Assembly: GCF_040544485.1 (NCBI RefSeq) | Contig: NZ_JBDZDV010000003.1 | Location: 1 to 64,000, forward strand | DNA length: 64,000 nucleotides | Reading direction: 5' to 3' | From: Lacicoccus halitifaciens | GTDB taxonomy: Bacteria > Bacillota > Bacilli > Staphylococcales > Salinicoccaceae | Program-made: the position numbers and the translations under genes | The notes under the pieces: model-generated | The model's input: only the letters and a program-made list of their open reading frames with translations | Told to the model about the DNA's origin: nothing | The model's database searches: none | Part shown: positions 61,218 through 64,000 of the stretch, in pieces | Numbering within the stretch: position 1 is the first letter of the stretch | How the letters are laid out: every line of letters starts with the position of its first letter

Positions 61218-61753
61218 ATTTTCCTCCCCTCTTTCCTGAACAGGCTGAAGATGATGATCGCTGCAATGATGATCGCCGGATGGATGTCCAGAGGCACCAG
61301 CAGTATCAATGCCGCAATGGTGAAGAGTATGAGGAACGGCCATGTCGTCTTCGCTTTTGCTTTGCTCAGGAAATCATACGTCAGCATCGCCATCATCACG
61401 CCGACGACCGGCAGGACGCCCCGGCTCATCCCCTGCACCCAGGCGAGATCCTGGAATTCCACAAACAGGGTCAGGAGGACGATCATCAGGATGATCGTCG
61501 GGACGATTGTGGCAAGCACCGCATTGGCGAGTCCCAGCCAGCCGCTTTTTATGTAACCGATATAACCTGCCAGTTTCGTTGCGATCGGCCCGGGCAGTGT
61601 ATTGCCTATTGCGAGCATGTCCTGGAATTCCTCATCCGTCATCCATTTATGGATGTCCACGACTTCCGCCTTGATCAGCGGTATGGATGCCGGCCCGCCG
61701 CCGTAGCCCAGCATCCCCACTTTGAAAAATATCCAAAATATCTTTAACTGCAT
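61214..61753 (-). CDS. chromate transporter half (YwrA/B type), first
   Basis: A 179-residue paralogue of the next gene, with the same signature GYGGGPASIPLIKAE and the motif GNTLPGPIATKLAGYIGY. Two short CHR proteins together make the full-length transporter fold. Chromate is the tested substrate in other bacteria; the physiological one may be a different anion. Confidence 0.88.
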   Translation of the reverse strand: MQLKIFWIFFKVGMLGYGGGPASIPLIKAEVVDIHKWMTDEEFQDMLAIGNTLPGPIATKLAGYIGYIKSGWLGLANAVLATIVPTIILMIVLLTLFVEFQDLAWVQGMSRGVLPVVGVMMAMLTYDFLSKAKAKTTWPFLILFTIAALILLVPLDIHPAIIIAAIIIFSLFRKEGRKI

Positions 61754-61768
61754 GTATGATCACTTCTT

Positions 61769-63358
61769 CTAATAGATTGAAATCGAACCGTCGGTTCTTG
61801 ACTCGGTGCCGCCGACGTAGGACCCGTTGTCCTGTCTGATGATGATCTGCCCCCGGCCGAAATGGTTCGGCTCAAGGGCGATGTTCACCTGGTGGCCCCG
61901 CCTGTTGAGTTCCCGGGCGACATCCGCCGGGAACCGGTCTTCGACATCCACACGCATGCCTTCCATGAACTGCCATCTCGGTGCATCCAGTGCGCTCTGC
62001 GGATTCATGCCGTAATCGATCAGGTTCATCGCCACCTGCAGATGGCCCTGCGGCTGCATGAATCCACCCATCACGCCGAACGGCCCGACAGGCGCACCAT
62101 CCTTCGTGATGAAGCCCGGAATGATCGTATGGAGCGATTTCTTGCGCGCGCCGATGAAATTCGGATGTTTTTCATCCATCGAGAAATTGTGTCCCCTGTT
62201 CTGCAGCGCGATGCCCGTTCCCGGAACGACAACACCGGACCCGAAGCCCATGTAGTTGCTCTGGATATATGACACCATGTTGCCGTCTTTATCAGCCGTC
62301 GCAAGGTACACCGTGCCGCCTTTCGGCAGTTCCCCGTGCACCCGTTCTTCTGCATGGTCCCCGATCTCCGCTCGGCGCGCCTTCAAATAGCCTTCATCCA
62401 GCAGATCTCCGGACCCGACTTCCATATGTCCCGCATCCGAAACAAATGCCGTCGTATCGCTGAACGCCTGTTTCATCGCTTCGATCTGATGGTGGTAGTA
62501 GTTACCGCCCCTTCCGGTGAAGTCATCATCTTTCAGCATGCCGAGTGCCATCAGCGCCGCAATGCCCTGGCCGTTCGGCGGTATTTCGTGGATGTCATAG
62601 CCCTTATAGTTGATGCTGATGGGTTTGACGTACTCCACCTTGTAGGATTTCAAGTCATCATGGGTGAGTAGGCCGCCGGACTCCTTGGCGTATCCGACGA
62701 TCTTATCCGCAAGGTCCCCTTCATAAAATGATCTTGCATTCGTATCCGCGATCTCTTCCAGTGTATCTGCATGCGCCGGCAATGTTTTCACATCACCCGC
62801 TTCCACTTCCCCGAAGACTTCGAACCAGTGTTTGATCTCCGGAAATTCTTCCACTTCTTTTTCAAACTTTTTATATGCGGCCTGCCAGAACTTTGCGACC
62901 GTCGGCGTGATGACATAACCTTCCCTTGCCGCGCGTACAGCCGGTGCAAGCACTTCCTTCAATGTAAGCCTGCCGAATTTATTGATCAGATCCGCCCATG
63001 CCGCCGGCACACCGGGCACATTCACAGGCAGCCATCCATATACAGGCATTTTCTCGAAGCCATGGGCTTTCAGCGTCTCCATCGATAAGTTTTCGGATGA
63101 ATGCCCGCTTGCGTTCATGCCATGGAGCTCCCCGTTCATCCAGGCAATCATGAAAGCGTCCCCGCCGATTCCGTTGCTCGTCGGTTCCACCACGGTCAGC
63201 GTGGCAGCAGTTGCCACTGCAGCATCCATCGCATTGCCGCCCTGCTTCAGCATCTCGGTGCCCGCTTCAGTGGCGAGCGGATGTGATGTGGCGACCATGC
63301 CGTTTTTTGCATATACACTGTAGCGACTGTTCTGGTACGGATAGTTGTGATGTTTCAT
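61769..63358 (-). CDS. gamma-glutamyltransferase family protein (YwrD type)
   Basis: Ntn-hydrolase, 529 residues. Self-cleavage is expected before Thr349 (PKGGTVYLATAD), which becomes the nucleophile of the small subunit. GNAMDAAVAT and GGDAFMIAW are near the N-terminus. I see no signal peptide, so it is cytoplasmic like Bacillus YwrD. In Bacillus ywrD is also linked to ywrA and ywrB, so this cluster order is conserved. The substrate (glutathione, other gamma-glutamyl compounds or 7-ACA-like amides) is open. Confidence 0.9.
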   Translation of the reverse strand: MKHHNYPYQNSRYSVYAKNGMVATSHPLATEAGTEMLKQGGNAMDAAVATAATLTVVEPTSNGIGGDAFMIAWMNGELHGMNASGHSSENLSMETLKAHGFEKMPVYGWLPVNVPGVPAAWADLINKFGRLTLKEVLAPAVRAAREGYVITPTVAKFWQAAYKKFEKEVEEFPEIKHWFEVFGEVEAGDVKTLPAHADTLEEIADTNARSFYEGDLADKIVGYAKESGGLLTHDDLKSYKVEYVKPISINYKGYDIHEIPPNGQGIAALMALGMLKDDDFTGRGGNYYHHQIEAMKQAFSDTTAFVSDAGHMEVGSGDLLDEGYLKARRAEIGDHAEERVHGELPKGGTVYLATADKDGNMVSYIQSNYMGFGSGVVVPGTGIALQNRGHNFSMDEKHPNFIGARKKSLHTIIPGFITKDGAPVGPFGVMGGFMQPQGHLQVAMNLIDYGMNPQSALDAPRWQFMEGMRVDVEDRFPADVARELNRRGHQVNIALEPNHFGRGQIIIRQDNGSYVGGTESRTDGSISIY

Positions 63359-63402
63359 AAAATCCCCTTTATTTATATTATTTTGAAAACTTAAATCAAT
63401 GA

Positions 63403-63427
63403 ATCACCCTGCATTATACAGGGTGAT
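63403..63427. repeat. inverted repeat in the SEC-C/GGT gap
   Basis: ATCACCCTG and CAGGGTGAT (9 bp, 7-base loop) lie after the SEC-C gene stop. No T-run follows on the minus strand, so it is at best a weak terminator. Confidence 0.45.
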
Positions 63428-63431
63428 ATTG

Positions 63432-64000
63432 TCATGCTCCGCAGCATTTTTTATATTTTTTGCCGCTGCCGCACGGGCATGGATCATTACGGCCGACTTT
63501 CACTTCTTTGACGACCGTCTTGGTCTTCAGTTCCGATTCCTTATGTCCGCGGTATTTGAAATGACGTGTATTTTCAACGATGCCTGCGATGTTGTCGAAG
63601 AAGTCGCGCTGTTCCTGCACATTCTTGAATTCAACATCCAGGGACATCAGGTACTTCACGATTTCATCCTGCTTCTCCCCGCGCATGATTAGCTGCAGCA
63701 GGGAGATATAGATGCTCTGATGCTTGGAACGCGGCACATCGATGTTCTTTTCAATCCATTCTTTCAGCTTCTTATGGTTGGATGATTCGTCTATATAGTT
63801 CGGATCGCTGAACTTGATGAACTTACCGAATTCAGGTTCATAGTACGGCCTGTCGCCCTGGAGCTTTTTGACCATTTCATACTGTGCATAGTTCATGTCG
63901 TCAATGACGATCTGCTCATTATCTTCATCAATTGAAATATCATAAGGTGAGCCTTCCAGGAACCCCACCAGCTCCGAGGGGGTCACATCTTCATCATAAT
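63432..64000 (-). CDS. SEC-C motif protein (5' end outside the window)
   Basis: At least 189 residues are coded, and the frame stays open to the right edge, so the N-terminus is probably missing; a GTG at 63986 is an internal possibility. The C-terminus is a SEC-C zinc motif, GRNDPCPCGSGKKYKKCC, as found at the end of SecA. The rest is helical and acidic with no recognised domain. It may bind ribosomes or partner proteins through the zinc motif. Confidence 0.78.
   Translation of the reverse strand, partial: YDEDVTPSELVGFLEGSPYDISIDEDNEQIVIDDMNYAQYEMVKKLQGDRPYYEPEFGKFIKFSDPNYIDESSNHKKLKEWIEKNIDVPRSKHQSIYISLLQLIMRGEKQDEIVKYLMSLDVEFKNVQEQRDFFDNIAGIVENTRHFKYRGHKESELKTKTVVKEVKVGRNDPCPCGSGKKYKKCCGA

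Overview
The window reads as a chromosomal segment of a low-to-mid G+C Gram-positive coccus of the family Staphylococcaceae. Gene order and proteins are staphylococcal: two PH-domain genes-acpS-alr-mazEF-rsbUVW-sigB, fabZ-epuA-murA-DUF1146-atpCDGAHFEBI-mnaA-upp-glyA-ywlG-rpiB-ywlE-sua5-prmC-prfA-rpmE2-rho-glpX-murA2-tal, and pyrG-rpoE. Codon use looks richer in G+C than in Staphylococcus proper, and several staphylococcal neighbours (ddl, tdk, fba) are absent from their usual places. A halotolerant genus such as Salinicoccus is my best guess. This is inferred from gene content, not measured.

Layout. 1-520: three minus-strand tRNAs (Glu, Leu, Gly) with two strong promoters, running left into what looks like a 16S rRNA leader. 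520-2500: katA under PerR-type boxes. 2500-12000: tex, the sigB stress operon, the mazEF toxin-antitoxin pair, alr, acpS and three PH-domain membrane proteins. 12100-18900: cshA, a hydrolase without an obvious start codon, murF, rodA, a 49-residue small gene and cls. 18900-23400: yidC, a 52-bp tandem hairpin repeat array, a NERD nuclease-like gene, a LysM/Rpf-type cell-wall enzyme with a WalR-type site, and an ssb paralogue. 23600-48800: a long conserved housekeeping block (envelope precursors, F1Fo ATP synthase, one-carbon and pentose metabolism, translation termination, Rho, CTP synthase with a GGGCTC attenuator, RNA polymerase delta). 48800-64000: a more variable part with acetyltransferases, a BCCT osmolyte transporter with tandem sigma-B and sigma-A type promoters, type II pantothenate kinase, an OsmC-like protein, two tandem NRAMP-like transporters lacking the usual metal ligands, a HutG/agmatinase-type ureohydrolase, an AhpD-like protein, an aldo/keto reductase, split chromate transporters with a YwrD-type gamma-glutamyltransferase, and a SEC-C protein cut by the right edge.

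How it works together. The sigB operon and its own promoter, the sigma-B type promoter on the BCCT gene, the PerR-controlled catalase and the OsmC/AhpD proteins describe an organism built for osmotic and oxidative stress. Wall and membrane synthesis genes (alr, murF, murA x2, rodA, mnaA, cls, fabZ, acpS, the LysM/Rpf protein) are spread over the window. Convergent gene pairs repeatedly share one palindromic terminator that contains one or both stop codons, a compact arrangement seen at four to five sites.

The least explained items are the 52-bp hairpin array directly downstream of the NERD gene and the ureohydrolase plus twin NRAMP-like cluster.
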